Counted from the first letter of the stretch, positions 20,194-35,148 are shown. The stretch: 64,000 nt of DNA from Williamsoniiplasma luminosum (GCF_002803985.1 NZ_CP024963.1:186001-250000); one strand, 5' to 3'. Program-made: numbers and translations. Notes: generated from the sequence alone by a model not told the origin.

Positions 20194-21147
20194 TTATTTA
20201 ATCTTTAATAAACCAAAAAGAATGGCATCTTCTGTTGAGTTTGATATTTCAACTGGTCAATCAAAAAAATCTTTAAAAAAATAGTTAACTCCACTGATTT
20301 TACCAATCGATCCAACCACACTCATTCCGTTTTTAACAATTCCTGTTGAAATATAAAAAGGTAGAGTTTCTAACAATTTAGTGATCTCATTCTTATAGTG
20401 ATTAAACAAATCTAAAAATATTTTTCGCACTGAAGAACTGCTGACAAGAATTTTCTTTTTTTCTTTTGACAAAGTGTCAATTCCAGCAACCACAATTTCT
20501 AAATCATCTTTCAGTTTTAAAACACTTCCAATTCCGTATTTGATTTTATCAAGTACGGAGTCGTCTAAAATAATTCCCTTTTTCTCTTTAAAATGTTGTT
20601 TTATTTTTTGATTAATATATTTCTCCCCATATGGAAGTTGTTTTGATGCAACAGTGTCACCATTTGCAAAAACAGATATTTTTGCACAATGATTTTCAAC
20701 CTCTAAAATGATTTTTCCGTAATCATCATTAATATTGATTCCAGCCCCAATTGCTATAAGTTTAGAACTGTCTTCAAACCTAATGTTTTTTGGTTGATAG
20801 ATGCTTGTAATCGCGCTAAATTCGTCTAAAACCAATTCATTATCACTAGTTTTTGAAATGATCACATCAGCGTCTTTAAATTCATCTTTTATTTGCCCAA
20901 ATAAAAGATGAATTAAGTTTTGAAAAATTTTCAAGTTTTTAATTTCCCCATCTTCTAATGGGTGGATGATTGATAAGTTTGTTCCAATTTTATTTTCAAG
21001 ATTTAAAACATCTTCCCCATATAAAACAATTTTATTTTCCTTTTCATTTCATAAAACAACAGTCTTCTCTTTTATAAGAACCCCGTCCTCACTAGACACC
21101 ACTTTTATATCAGTTTCATCAAAAACAATTCCAATTCTTTTATTCAT
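20194..21147 (-). CDS. Divergent MreB-like actin-fold protein without canonical ATP motifs
   Basis: The 317-residue product follows the MreB layout from end to end. The N terminus (RIGIVFDETDIKVVS...GVLIKEKTVV) sits where MreB has DLGTANT; IIHPLEDGEIKN near 69 resembles the LRPMKDGVIAD region; LIAIGAGININDDYGKIILEV near 125-145 resembles AIGAGLP...VVDIGGGT; then GEKYINQKIKQHF, IKYGIGS, VSSSSVRKIF, a GIVKNGMSVVGSIG segment near 280 and a final EDAILFGLL. Every phosphate or adenosine Gly-rich loop is replaced, so ATP binding is doubtful. Start ATG 21147 follows CGAGG with a TATAAT further upstream. It is transcribed alone. A diverged Hsp70/actin-superfamily protein of another role is the alternative. 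Confidence 0.7.
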
Positions 21148-21224
21148 ATTCAATAACCTCGATTATTTAAATTATAATTTAATATAGTTTAGATAAATGA
21201 AAAAAATTTAAAAGGGAGGTTTTT

Positions 21225-21755
21225 GTGATTAAAGAAATTATTGTTGTTGAAGGAAAAACCGATACCCAAAAACTTAAAAAAATTTTTGGTGAAGATATTG
21301 AAACCATTGAAACTAACGGTTTAAGTTTGAACCAATCAACATTAAATTTAATTAATCAAATCAATCAATCAAGAGGGATTATAATCTTTACAGACCCCGA
21401 CGGTCCTGGTAAAAAAATTCGTGAAAAAATTATTAATTCAATTGATGGTGAAGTTTTGAATGCTTTTATTGTTAAGAGTGATATTCAAAAACAAACGAAA
21501 AAAATTGGAATTGCCGAAGCTGATGATGAAGCAATCAAACAAGCGTTAAAACAACTGGTCACAATCAATTTTAAAAACAAAGCATCAATTACATGATCAG
21601 AATATTTAGATAACAATTTTTTTATTAAAACTAATAGAATTAAAATCACAAATCAAATGCATTGAAGTGATCAATTAAGTTCTAAAACTTTGTTTAAATG
21701 ATTAAATTGGGCAAACTTAAATGTTGATGATATTAGAAAGATGATAGGAGAATAA
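21225..21755 (+). CDS. rnmV: Ribonuclease M5 (5S rRNA maturation)
   Basis: RNase M5 trims 5S rRNA precursors. The 176-residue protein has the Toprim domain: VVEGKTDTQKLKKIF at residue 8, ETNG, and FTDPDGPGKKIREKI near 62, the acidic metal site. The C-terminal part contains TGA-encoded Trp. GTG start behind GGGAGG. It ends directly at the rsmA start codon, the usual pairing. Confidence 0.94.
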
Positions 21756-22568
21756 ATGGAAATTCAAGCAAAGAAAAAATTTGGTCAAAACTTTATTAGT
21801 GACCCAACTTTAATTAAAAAAATTGTTACTTTAATTCCTGAAAACAAGAATAGTTTAATTATCGAAATTGGGCCAGGAACTGGTGCACTAACAAAACTGT
21901 TAGTGCAAAAATTTGATAAAGTTGTAGCGATCGAAATTGATGAAAGTTTAATTCCGATTTTACATCGTGATCTTAATTCTGAAAATTTTAAAATCATTAA
22001 TCAGGATGTTTTGACAATTGATTTTAAATCATTAATTGAAAATGAAAAACAAAACCCAGAACAAGAAGTCTATTTAATTTCTAATATGCCATACTACATC
22101 ACAAGTGAAATTCTTTTTAGAACGTTTGATGTTAGTGACCAAATTAAGAAAGCGATTTTTATGGTGCAAAAAGAAGTTGCCACAAGATTAATTGCCAAAG
22201 AAAGTGGAAACAACTATAACAATTTATCTGTAGCTGCTGATTTTTATGCTGATAAAAAATATGAATTTACTGTTTTGAAAAATAAATTTAAACCAGTTCC
22301 TAAAGTTGATTCGGCGATTGTTTCATTAACTTTTTGAGATAAATATAAACAAGAATTAAATGGAAATGATCAAGAATTTATTAGTTTTGTAAGAAAAATT
22401 TTTAACAATCGCCGAAAAACAATCTTAAATAATTTAACAAATATTACTAACAACAAAGATCTAAGTAAAGCAATTTTGGGGCAAACTAAAATTGCTGAAA
22501 ATTTAAGACCAGAAAATATTTCAACAAATCAATATATTCAATTGTTCAAAAACTTAAAAGTTCAATAA
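21756..22568 (+). CDS. rsmA: 16S rRNA dimethyladenosine transferase
   Basis: RsmA (KsgA) dimethylates two adjacent adenosines in helix 45 of 16S rRNA. The 270-residue protein has the family start KKFGQNFISD, SAM motif IEIGPGTGALTKLL near 34, acidic VAIEID and the catalytic NMPYYIT (NLPY type) near 112. The C-terminal domain includes NNRRKTILNNL. It starts at the base after the rnmV stop. Loss of function gives kasugamycin resistance in other bacteria. Confidence 0.96.
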
Positions 22569-22590
22569 AAATAGTGAATTTTTAAAATTA

Positions 22591-22624
22591 AGCAAAAAAA
22601 AGGCGCATTTTGCCTTTTTTTGCT
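22591..22624. terminator. Terminator after rsmA
   Basis: AGCAAAAAAAAGGC (22591-22604) pairs with GCCTTTTTTTGCT (22612-22624). Confidence 0.85.
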
Positions 22625-22751
22625 ATATTCAATAACCATATACACAGACCAAGTATTAAGTTTAAAAACTACCTTATTTTTCAATAAAGGAGTATAATTA
22701 ATAAGGATAATTATGTAAATTTATTATTATTTTTAATAGAAAAGAGAAAAT

Positions 22752-24677
<1,926 letters not shown>

Positions 24678-24698
24678 AAAGGTGAATGGTAAATAAAA

Positions 24699-27185
24699 AT
24701 GAGTGATAAAAACAAAGAAGTTTTAGAACATAATCACGGAACAATCAAACCAATGGATATCGCCTCTGAAGTTCGTAAGGACTTTTTAGAATATGCCATG
24801 AGTGTAATTGTTTCTCGTGCCCTTCCAGACTTAAAAGATGGTCTGAAACCAGTTCACCGACGCATCATTTATGCAATGAATGATTTAGGGATTACATCAG
24901 ACAAACCGCACAAAAAATCTGCTCGTATTGTTGGGGAGGTAATTGGTAAGTATCACCCACATGGTGATAGTGCTGTTTATGAATCAATGGTACGTATGGC
25001 CCAAGAATTTTCTTACCGTTATCCATTAGTTGATGGACATGGTAACTTTGGTTCAATTGATGGGGATGGAGCAGCTGCGATGCGTTATACTGAAGCGCGT
25101 CTATCAAAAGTTTCAAACTTTATTATCAAAGATATCGACATGGACACCGTTCCTTTTGTTGACAACTATGATGCCAGTGAAATTGAACCAGCTTATCTAA
25201 CAGGATACTTCCCTAATCTATTAGCAAATGGAGTGATGGGGATTGCTGTTGGGATGGCAACCTCAATTCCTCCACACAATTTAAATGAATTAGTTTCAGC
25301 AATTAATGCTTATATTGAAAATAAAGACATCACAGTTGATGAAATTTTAGATAACCACATTATTGGTCCAGATTTTCCAACTGGGGCTTTAATGACAAAT
25401 GGTGAGCGCATGAGAGTGGGATATCGCACAGGACGAGGTGGAGTTACAATTCGTGCTCGCATCGACATTGAAGAAGATGCAAAACATTCGCGCTTAATTG
25501 TTTCTGAAATTCCTTATCAAACTAACAAATCTAAAATTATTGAAAAAATTGCCGAACTAGTTAAAGATAAAGTGATTGAAGGAATTTCAAACATTCGTGA
25601 TCAATCAAACTATCAAGGGATTCGCATTGTTATTGATTTGAAACGCGACTCAAATCCAGATGTTGTTTTATCAAAACTTTATAAATACACAGGATTACAA
25701 TCATCATTTTCGATCAACTTACTTTCATTACATAACAACATTCCTGTTTTGTTAGATCTAAAAACCATTATTAAGAATTACGTCGAGTTTCAAATCAATG
25801 TCATTATTAAACGTTCGATTTATGAAAAAAACAAATTAGAAAAACGTCATCACATTTTAGAAGCATTGCATATTGCTTTAGATAATATTGATGAAATAGT
25901 TTCAATCATTAGAAATTCAAAAACAAGTGATGAAGCTAAAGAAAAAATGACATCAAGATTTAATTTTGACGAAGAACAAAACAAAGCCATTTTAGATATG
26001 CGTTTACAACGTTTGGTTGGTCTTGAAAGAGATAAAATCAAAGACGAAATGAATCAAATCAAAGAACGCGTTGTTTATTTAACGCAATTAATTAACGATG
26101 AATCAGAACAAAACAAAGTTCTGAAAAATCAATTAGATGATATTGCTGCTAAATTTGGTGATGCTCGCCGAAGCGAACCAATTTCTGAATCAGTGATGAG
26201 CATCGAAGATGAATCATTAATTCCAGACGTTAAATCAATGATTTTATTAAGTCAAGATGGTTACATTCGTCGTGTTGATCCTGAAGAATTTAGAACCCAA
26301 AAACGTGGTGGTCGTGGAGTTAATGTTAACTCAACATTAACTGATCCAATTGTGATCGCAACAATGGGAAAAATGCGTGATTGAATTTTATTCTTCACCA
26401 ATTCTGGAAAAGTTTTCCGCACAAAATTGTATAACATTCGTCAATATTCACGAACAACTCGTGGACTACCAATTGTTAACTTTTTAAATGGTCTAACCAA
26501 AGAAGACAAAATTACAGCAATTTTACCATTAAGAAATGCTAAAGAAAAAATGCGATATTTAACATTTATTACTGAAAAAGGAATGATCAAACGTACTGAT
26601 ATTTCATTATTTGATCGTATCAATCAAAATGGTAAAATTGCCATCAACCTACGTGAAGATGACCAATTAGTAACTGTAATTCCAACAACTGGAGAAGATA
26701 GTGTGATGATTGCAAATCGTTCTGGTAAAGTTATTAGAATTGATGAAAAAATTGTTCGTCCACTATCAAGAACTGCGGCTGGGGTTAAAGGTATCAAGGT
26801 TGAAGGCGATGATGTGGTTGTTGGTGCAGTGTCATCATTTGGTGTTGAAACTGTTACAACGATTTCATCAAAAGGAAGTTTCAAAAAAACCAACTTAGAT
26901 GAATACCGAATTTCTGGGCGTAATGGTAAGGGAATCAAAGTTATGAACATCAATGAAAAAACAGGTAAATTTGCCTCAATCATTGCCGCTCGTGAAACCG
27001 ATTTAATTTGCATTATCTCAAGTGATGGAAACCTAATTAAAGTTAAAGTTTCTGATATTCCAGTTCTGGGGAGATCGGCTGCTGGAGTTCGCGGAATTAG
27101 ATTAAGTGCAAACAACGAAATTAATGCAGTTACTCTTCAATACCGTAAACACGGAGAAGAACTTCAAGAATTCGAAGAAGATTAA
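24699..27185 (+). CDS. gyrA: DNA gyrase subunit A
   Basis: GyrA is the DNA cleavage/rejoining subunit. The 828-residue protein has the catalytic Tyr in [11 protein letters not shown] near 128, the quinolone-region [17 protein letters not shown] with the ancestral Ser and Glu, and the C-terminal beta-pinwheel with GyrA-box-like QKRGGRGV near 531, which separates it from ParC. TGA at 26382-26384 is Trp. The reading frame before ATG 24699 has a stop nine bases upstream, fixing the start, although the AGGTG site is a little distant. Confidence 0.97.
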
Positions 27186-27237
27186 AAAACTTCTTATATA
27201 CTAATGGTTTAACCATCTTGTATATAAGAAGTTTTTT
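27184..27237. terminator. Terminator after gyrA
   Basis: AAACTTCTTATATAC pairs with GTATATAAGAAGTTT (27187-27234), with a nested ATGG/CCAT pair in the loop and seven T's after it. Confidence 0.88.
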
Positions 27238-27256
27238 TCTATCCTAATTTAATAAA

Positions 27257-27287
<31 letters not shown>

Positions 27288-27306
27288 TTTAATGTTTTTG
27301 TTTTTA

Positions 27307-27837
27307 TTATTGTTCAACTGTGTAAATTTGATCAAGTTGGCGATACATATCATTCATGTCTAACCCATACCCAACAATAAATTTGTTTGGTACTTTGAAT
27401 AAAGATTCATATGGGTATTTGAAATTTGGGTGTGTTCCTTCTTTATCTAATAAAGTAATCATACGAATACTTTTTGGATTTCAAAAAGCTAGTTCCTCAT
27501 AAATTTCAGTTAATGTATAACCTGTGTCGATAATATCTTCGATCACGATAACATCATTTCCAGTAATGATTGGTTTGTGAATTTTCTTTTGTCAAACCAC
27601 ACCTTTTGAAAAATGAATGTTTGTGTAGTTTGCAATAGAAATAGTATCAATGTTAACTTTGAACTTTAATTTTTTTAACAAGTCCGCTAACATAAATAAC
27701 CCCCCATTCATAACACCGATGATTGTTACCTCTTTACCTTTGTATTGAGCATTTAAACTGCTTGCCAGTTTTTTAATCTTTTCGTGGATCTCTTTTTTTG
27801 TGATTAAAAGCTCTAAATTATGTTTGAATTTCTTCAT
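27307..27837 (-). CDS. hpt: Hypoxanthine phosphoribosyltransferase
   Basis: Hpt makes IMP or GMP from the free base and PRPP, the main purine salvage step in bacteria without de novo synthesis. The 176-residue protein has VMNGGLFMLADLL and the PRPP motif VIVIEDIIDTGYTL near 97. TGA at 27592-27594 is Trp. ATG 27837 is taken as start. An AGGAG lies rather far (about 14 bases) upstream, and an in-frame TTG at 27864 would add nine residues. Prs and guaC elsewhere in the window belong to the same pathway. Confidence 0.94.
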
Positions 27838-27917
27838 TGTTTTTGTTTTTTCTCCTATGTCCAAGAGATATATTAAACATAAAAATAAAATAAAATCAAT
27901 AATTATTCATTTTTTTG

Positions 27918-27978
27918 AAAAAAAATTTAAAAACCCTTTCAAATCAGCGTTTAAATGCCTATTTTAAAGGGTTTTTGA
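27918..27978 (-). terminator. Terminator after tpx
   Basis: AAAAACCCTTT (27929-27939) pairs with AAAGGGTTTTT (27966-27976) around a 26-base loop. On the minus strand a long T run follows, consistent with the end of the tpx transcript. Confidence 0.65.
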
Positions 27979-28049
27979 TGTGTGAACAAATAGTTACATT
28001 TTTGTTTTAAAAGGATTTTTTCAACAAAAATGTAAAATTTTCTTGGTTT

Positions 28050-28553
28050 TTATTTTAAAGTTTTCAAAAAGTTTTCAACTTCATTGTAATCTGGTTCATT
28101 TTTAGCAGCAGGGTTAACAATTTGTTGATAAATAACTTTATTATTTTTGTCTAAAACCATCACAGTTCTTGCTAATAATGGAAGAAAATCGATTGCGAAT
28201 CCTGTTTTAGTTCCAAAATCTCTTGCAAAAGCATCTGATAATAAGATGTGGTTTGGCTTTAAAAATGATCCACAAACTCGAGCTTGGGCAAATGGTAAAT
28301 CCCTTGTGATTGTGATGAATTGAACGTGGGGATATTTTTCCACTTCTTCATTAAATTTTTCTGTTTGTAAAAAACAAACTTTAGTATCAATACTTGGGGC
28401 TGTCGATATTAATTTAAAATCCTTCTTTATATCACTTAAATGAAAATCACTTAGATCTCCATTTGTTGCTTTAAAATCAGGCATGATATCACCTAATTTT
28501 GTGTAGTTTTTTGATATCAAATCAAAAACATTGTCTTTTAAACTTTTACTCAT
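28050..28553 (-). CDS. tpx: Thiol peroxidase (Tpx-type peroxiredoxin)
   Basis: Tpx reduces H2O2 and alkyl peroxides with thioredoxin. The 167-residue protein has the peroxidatic site APSIDTKVCFLQTEKFNEE (Thr and Cys in the TxxC form, Cys near 60), the DLPFAQARVCG segment with the resolving Cys near 93, and LLARTVMVLD. AAAGGAG precedes ATG 28553. In this window it is a likely defence against H2O2 made by GlpO. Confidence 0.93.
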   Translation of the reverse strand: MSKSLKDNVFDLISKNYTKLGDIMPDFKATNGDLSDFHLSDIKKDFKLISTAPSIDTKVCFLQTEKFNEEVEKYPHVQFITITRDLPFAQARVCGSFLKPNHILLSDAFARDFGTKTGFAIDFLPLLARTVMVLDKNNKVIYQQIVNPAAKNEPDYNEVENFLKTLK

Positions 28554-28640
28554 AATTGACTCCTTTAAATTAATTGTAAACTAAATTATCTTGTATCGGT
28601 TTTTATTATTAATGTAGAATATATAAAAAGGAGGAATTTT

Positions 28641-29904
<1,264 letters not shown>

Positions 29905-29906
<2 letters not shown>

Positions 29907-29944
29907 TTAAAAAAATCAACGTAATCAAGTTGATTTTTTTAATT
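29905..29944. terminator. Terminator after serS
   Basis: AATTAAAAAAATCAAC (29905-29920) pairs with GTTGATTTTTTTAATT (29929-29944). Confidence 0.88.
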
Positions 29945-29974
29945 ATTTCTCAAGTGTTGAATTTAACTATTTCA

Positions 29975-30003
29975 TTGATTGAGGGGTGTTATTTTTATAT
30001 AAT
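29975..30003 (+). promoter_or_regulatory. Promoter of the glpF-glpO-glpK operon
   Basis: TTGATT (29975-29980) and TATAAT (29998-30003) are separated by exactly 17 bases and lie 59 bases before the glpF start. Confidence 0.7.
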
Positions 30004-30061
30004 TAAAGTGAAAAATTTTTATTAACATAAATATGTTAAACACATAGATAGAAGGAGATAT

Positions 30062-30823
30062 ATGGAAAACGCAGGAATGCATTTTTTTACAGAATTCTTA
30101 GGGTCTTTGATTCTAATAATTCTGGGGAACGGGGTTGTTGCCAACGTCGTTCTAAAAAACACCAAGGGATATAAATCACCCTTTTTAATGATCGCTTTAG
30201 GTTGAGGTTTTGCAGTTGCAGTCGGTGCAACTGTGGCAGCAGCACTTGGTGGTAAAGCACACTTAAATCCAGCTGTAACAATCGCAATGGTTGTTAATGG
30301 TTGAGAAAGTGGTGTTGGAAGTTGAGGATTATTTCCAATCTTTATAATCGCTCAATTTTTAGGATTTTTTGTGGGACAAATCATCGTCGATTTATTCTAT
30401 TTTGATCACATCAAAAAACACTTCAAAAAAGATTCAGAAGATTTTGGAACTAAATCTGTTTTGGCAATGCACTCAACAGGACCACAAACTAGAACTCTTT
30501 GAGTTAACTTTTTTTCTGAATTTATCGGAACAGCATTATTAGTGACATTTATTTTAGCAATTGGAAAAATTGGAACATTACCAACTTATTTAGGACCAAT
30601 TTTTGTTGGAATGGTGATTATGGCAATTGGGTGTTCACTTTCAGGAACAACAGGTTATGCCATTAACCCATTCCGTGATTTAACACCAAGAATTGTTTAT
30701 CAATTATTAACATTCTTACCATTTGCAAATCGTGAAGAAAGTGCTGATTGACAATATAGTTGAATTCCAGTAGTTGCACCAATGAGTGCCGGAATTCTTG
30801 TTGGAGCACTATTTCTAATTTAG
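30062..30823 (+). CDS. glpF: Glycerol uptake facilitator (aquaglyceroporin)
   Basis: GlpF is a membrane channel for glycerol. The 253-residue protein has six hydrophobic segments and the first pore motif LNPAVT near 71. The second pore motif is AINPFRD near 202, where the family normally has NPARD, an odd substitution at the pore constriction. TGA codons are Trp. The ribosome site GAAGGAG precedes ATG 30062. glpO follows after nine bases and glpK after that, so imported glycerol can be trapped and oxidised. Confidence 0.93.
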
Positions 30824-30832
30824 AAATTTTAC

Positions 30833-32005
30833 ATGCTAAATAAAAATATAAAAACAACAGATATTGTCGTTATTGGTGCTGGAATTATTGGTGCTTCAAT
30901 TGCTCGAGAACTTTCAAAATACAACAAAAAAGTTGTTGTTTTGGAATCTAATCTTCGAGTTGGAATGGAAACAACATCTGGCAATTCTGGTTTAATTCAT
31001 GGAGGTTTTGATCCCACACCTGGTAAATTAAATGCCAAATTAAATGTTTTGGGAAAGAAACGTTATGAAGATTGAATTCGTGAAATGGCATTTCCTTACA
31101 CAAGAATTGATTCAACAATCGTAGCTTTCAACGAAGAAGAAATGCAACACGTTCATATGTTATATGAACGTGGATTAATTAATGGTCTTGATGCAAATGA
31201 ATTAGAAATCATTGATGCAAACGAATTACAAAAACGTGAACCAAACATTTCAAAAGAAATCATCGGAGCACTTGTGTGTAATTCATCGATTGCAATCGAT
31301 CCACTTAAATTAACAGAAACTTTGTTAGCAAACGCAATCAAAAACGGTGTTAATTTAAAGGTTGATTCAAGAGTGATCAAGATAGCAAAAACCGGAAATG
31401 ATTTTTTGATTTCTACATCAAAAAATGAACAATATCAAACCAAAATAATCATTAATGTCGCAGGGCATTATGCTGATGTGATTGCTAAAATGGCTGGCTA
31501 TCCTGATTTTGAATTAAAAACAAGACGTGGTGAATACAGAATTTTAGAAAAAACAGAATTTGGTGTTGTTAATTCAGTCATTTTTATGGTCCCAACAATT
31601 CATGGTAAAGGAATTATTGTTGCACCAACGCTTGATGGTCACATTCTTGTTGGACCAACATCAGAAGATGATGTTCCAAAAGATGAAACAAGATTAGTCA
31701 CACCGGCCAAATATGAAGAAATTGGAAAAATTGGTTTAAAACTAATTCCTAATTTAAGAATAAATAAAACAGTTATGACTATGGCTGGTTCACGACCAAT
31801 TCATCAAGAAAGTGATGATTTCTACATCAAACACGCAATCAAAGATAAGAACTTTATCAATGTTGCTGGAACAAAATCACCAGGAATTTCATCAGCACCA
31901 GCAATTGCTGATATGGTTTGTGAAATGGTTGAAAATGTAATTGGTAAAATGGAAATTAATAAAAATTTTGATGCAAAACAATCAGAATGCTTACCATTAA
32001 AATAA
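30833..32005 (+). CDS. glpO: Glycerol-3-phosphate oxidase (FAD-dependent, H2O2-forming)
   Basis: GlpO oxidises glycerol 3-phosphate to dihydroxyacetone phosphate using O2 and releasing H2O2. The 390-residue protein has the FAD-binding [16 protein letters not shown] near 13, the [13 protein letters not shown] segment near 44, and [17 protein letters not shown] near the C terminus. It is the short oxidase type, not the larger respiratory GlpD. TGA codons are Trp. In Mycoplasma mycoides this enzyme drives H2O2-linked cytotoxicity. It sits between glpF and glpK. Confidence 0.9.
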
Positions 32006-32033
32006 ACTAACCTATTTACAAAAAGGAGAAAAA

Positions 32034-33542
32034 ATGGAAAAATATATCGTTACCCTTGATGAGGGTACAACTAGTGCAAGAACACTTGTCACTAATAAAA
32101 AAGGGGAAATTATTGCTGTTGATCAAACAGAATTTACTCAATTTTTCCCGAATGAAGGTTGAGTAGAACACGATGCAATTGAAATTTGAAATGCTCAACA
32201 CAGAACTCTAGTTCAAGCAATCAATCACGCTAAAATTACAAGTGATCAAATTGCGGCAATTGGAATTACTAACCAACGTGAAACTGTGGTTGTTTGAAAC
32301 AGAACAACAGGGCTTCCGATTTATAATGCTATTGTTTGACAAGATCAAAGAACAGCGAATAAGGTAGACACTTATACTCAAAAAGAAGTTGATCTTGTCA
32401 AACAAAAAACAGGTTTAATTGTTCACCCATACTTTTCAGCAACTAAAGTTGAATGAATTTTAGACAATGTTGAAGGGGCAAGAAAATTAGCAGATAACGG
32501 TGAATTGATGTTTGGAAACATCAATACTTGATTAATTTATCGTTTAACAGCTGGTGAATTATTTATCACTGATCACACCAATGCTCAAAGAACATTGTTG
32601 TATAACATTGAAACAAATGATTGAGATGATGACCTATTAAAATTATTTAATATTCCAAGAAACATGCTTCCAGAAATCAAATCATGTAGTGAAAATTATG
32701 GTTTAACATACCCTGGACTATTATCTAAATCAGATAAAAATCAAATCATTATTGCTTCATCAATTGGTGATCAACAATCAGCTTTATTCGGACAATTATG
32801 TGTTAACCCAAGTGATGTAAAAATCACCTACGGAACAGGATGTTTCATTTTAATGAACACTGGTGAAAAAATTGTGAGATCTAGTCATGGATTAGTGACA
32901 ACTGTGGCATTGGCTTATGATAATAAAATCACTTACGCTTTAGAAGGTTCTGTAATGATTGCTGGAGCTGCTGTTCAATGATTGCGTGATAATTTAAAAA
33001 TTGTTTATAGTGCAATTGAAACTGAATGATATGCAGGACAAGTCAAAGATGATCGTAGAATTTATGTTGTACCTTCATTTACAGGACTTGGGGCACCATA
33101 TTGAGATTCATACTCAAGAGGAGCAATGTTTGGATTGGATCGTGGAACAAAACGTGAACACATCGTTAGAGCAACACTTGAATCAATTGCTTATCAAGCA
33201 AATGATGTGATCTCAGCAATGCGTAAAGATATGAACAACCCAATTAGTGAATTAAAAGTTGATGGTGGAGCTTCAAATAATAAATTCTTGATGCAATTCC
33301 AATCAGATCTTTCACAAGTAAAAGTTATTAAACCTTTAAATGTGGAAACAACTGCAATGGGGGCTGCTTATTTAGCAGGACTAGCTGTTGGTTATTGAAA
33401 AAATGTTGATGACATCAAAAACAATTACCAATTAGATTTAGCTTTAAATCCGCAAATTGAACAAAAAGAAGCTCAAAGATTAATCAAAGGTTGAACTGAA
33501 GCAGTTAAAAGAACTTTCAGTTGAACTAAAGATATTGAATAA
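32034..33542 (+). CDS. glpK: Glycerol kinase
   Basis: GlpK phosphorylates glycerol. The 502-residue FGGY-type kinase begins [16 protein letters not shown] (the family usually has DQGTTSSR, so Gln is Glu here), then [12 protein letters not shown], a GDQQSALFG segment, [12 protein letters not shown] near 265 and [16 protein letters not shown] near 410. Trp is mostly TGA. The ribosome site AAAAGGAG precedes ATG 32034. It ends the glp operon, with a terminator 30 bases on. Confidence 0.96.
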
Positions 33543-33572
33543 GCACAATACTTATTATTCAAAAATAAATGC

Positions 33573-33604
33573 AAAAAATGGAAAAATCATTTTCCATTTT
33601 TTTA
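33573..33604 (+). terminator. Terminator of the glp operon
   Basis: AAAAAATGGAAAA (33573-33585) pairs with TTTTCCATTTTTT (33590-33602). Confidence 0.85.
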
Positions 33605-33783
33605 ATAAGCAAAAATGTTTTTGCCTTTAAAAAACAGGTAAATTTATATATTTTTGGTGTTTTTTTCACTTTTTAAATAAAAAAAACAAAAAATTCATGA
33701 ATTCCTAACAAAATTACAAATTAAAATTGTTTGTGTGTTTATAATTAATAAAACTTATAATATTACTTAGTAAAGGGGGTATT

Positions 33784-35145
33784 ATGCAAATTAATATAAC
33801 AGATACAATTGTTGCTCCAGCAACCACCATCGCAACCCAAGCGATTGCTTTAATTAGAATTTCTGGAGATGATGCATTAAAAATATTTAATCGAATATCT
33901 CCCAAAAATGTACCACATAAAAAAGGTATTTATGTTAGAAAGATTTATGATCAACAAAATTTAGTTGATGAAGTTGTGGTCAACGCATATTTTGCACCAG
34001 AATCATTTACAGGTGAAAATGTTGTTGAAATCGCTTGTCACGGAGGAGTGCTTAACACCAATCGAATTATTAAATTGATTTTAAACAACGGTGCTAGAAT
34101 GGCGTTGAAAGGTGAATTTAGTCAAAGATCTTTTTTGAATAATAAAATCAATTTAATTCAAGCTGAAGGAATCAATGACTTAATTCATGCATCAAATGAT
34201 TTAGCTTTAAAAATCGGTGTTGACAACATGAGTGGTTCACACAATAAAGCGATTTTAAGTTTAAAAAATGATGTAATGGATATCATCTCAAGAATTCAAG
34301 TTTTAATTGACTATCCTGAGTATGATGATATTGAAGGTTCAAGCAATCAGGAACTTATTGAAGCTTTGGAAAAAGTTAATCACAAAGTTACAAATTTATT
34401 AATCAGATCACAAATGGCAAGCAAATCAATTGAGGGAATTAAAACCGCAATCGTTGGTAAAACCAACGTTGGTAAATCATCACTTTTAAATGCATTGATC
34501 AATGAAGATAAAGCGATAGTCACCGATATTCACGGAACAACCAGAGATGTTGTTGAAGGACAAATTAATCTAAATGGTGTAACGATCAATTTGATTGATA
34601 CAGCCGGGATTAGAGAAACAAAAGATGTAGTTGAATTGATTGGAATTCAAAAATCAAAGGACTATATTAACCAAGCTGAATTTGTTTTCTTTGTTGTTAA
34701 TGCAAAGCAAATGGATGATTTAGAAAATGTGCAAATATTCAAATTATTAGAAAATAAAAACCACATTTTAATCATTAATAAAGCAGATGAACTGAGTGAT
34801 GTAGAACAAAAGGAATTGCTTATCAAATATCCTGAAGCTGTTTTCACAAGCGCTTTAAATGATGATATTGGCGGTTTAATCAACAAAATCAAAACTAAAT
34901 ATGATAGTGATCAACTACTCCAATCAAATGAGTTGATCTTGATCAACATCAATCAAATTAATTTGATTGAACAAATTAAAACGAAGTTAGAAACAGCTTT
35001 AAATAACATTAATAATTACTTACCTGTTGATATTATCAATGTTGATTTATATGATGTTTGAGGACTACTTGGTGAATTAACCGGGGAGCAAATGGAAGAT
35101 GAAATTTTAGATAACATCTTTAGAAAGTATTGTTTGGGGAAATAA
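33784..35145 (+). CDS. mnmE: tRNA modification GTPase MnmE
   Basis: MnmE works with MnmG (the gene beginning at 63451) to add an aminomethyl-type group to wobble U34. The 453-residue protein has the N-terminal folate-binding domain (DTIVAPATT, then [16 protein letters not shown]), the G domain ([15 protein letters not shown] near 224, [20 protein letters not shown]) and the C-terminal YCLGK ending with the conserved Cys. TGA at 35059-35061 is Trp. Ribosome site AAAGGGGG. Confidence 0.96.
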
Positions 35146-35148
35146 AAT

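Noticed and set aside
26624-27115. 163-residue minus-strand ORF inside gyrA
   Set aside because: It is antisense to the conserved GyrA C-terminal domain with no independent signals.
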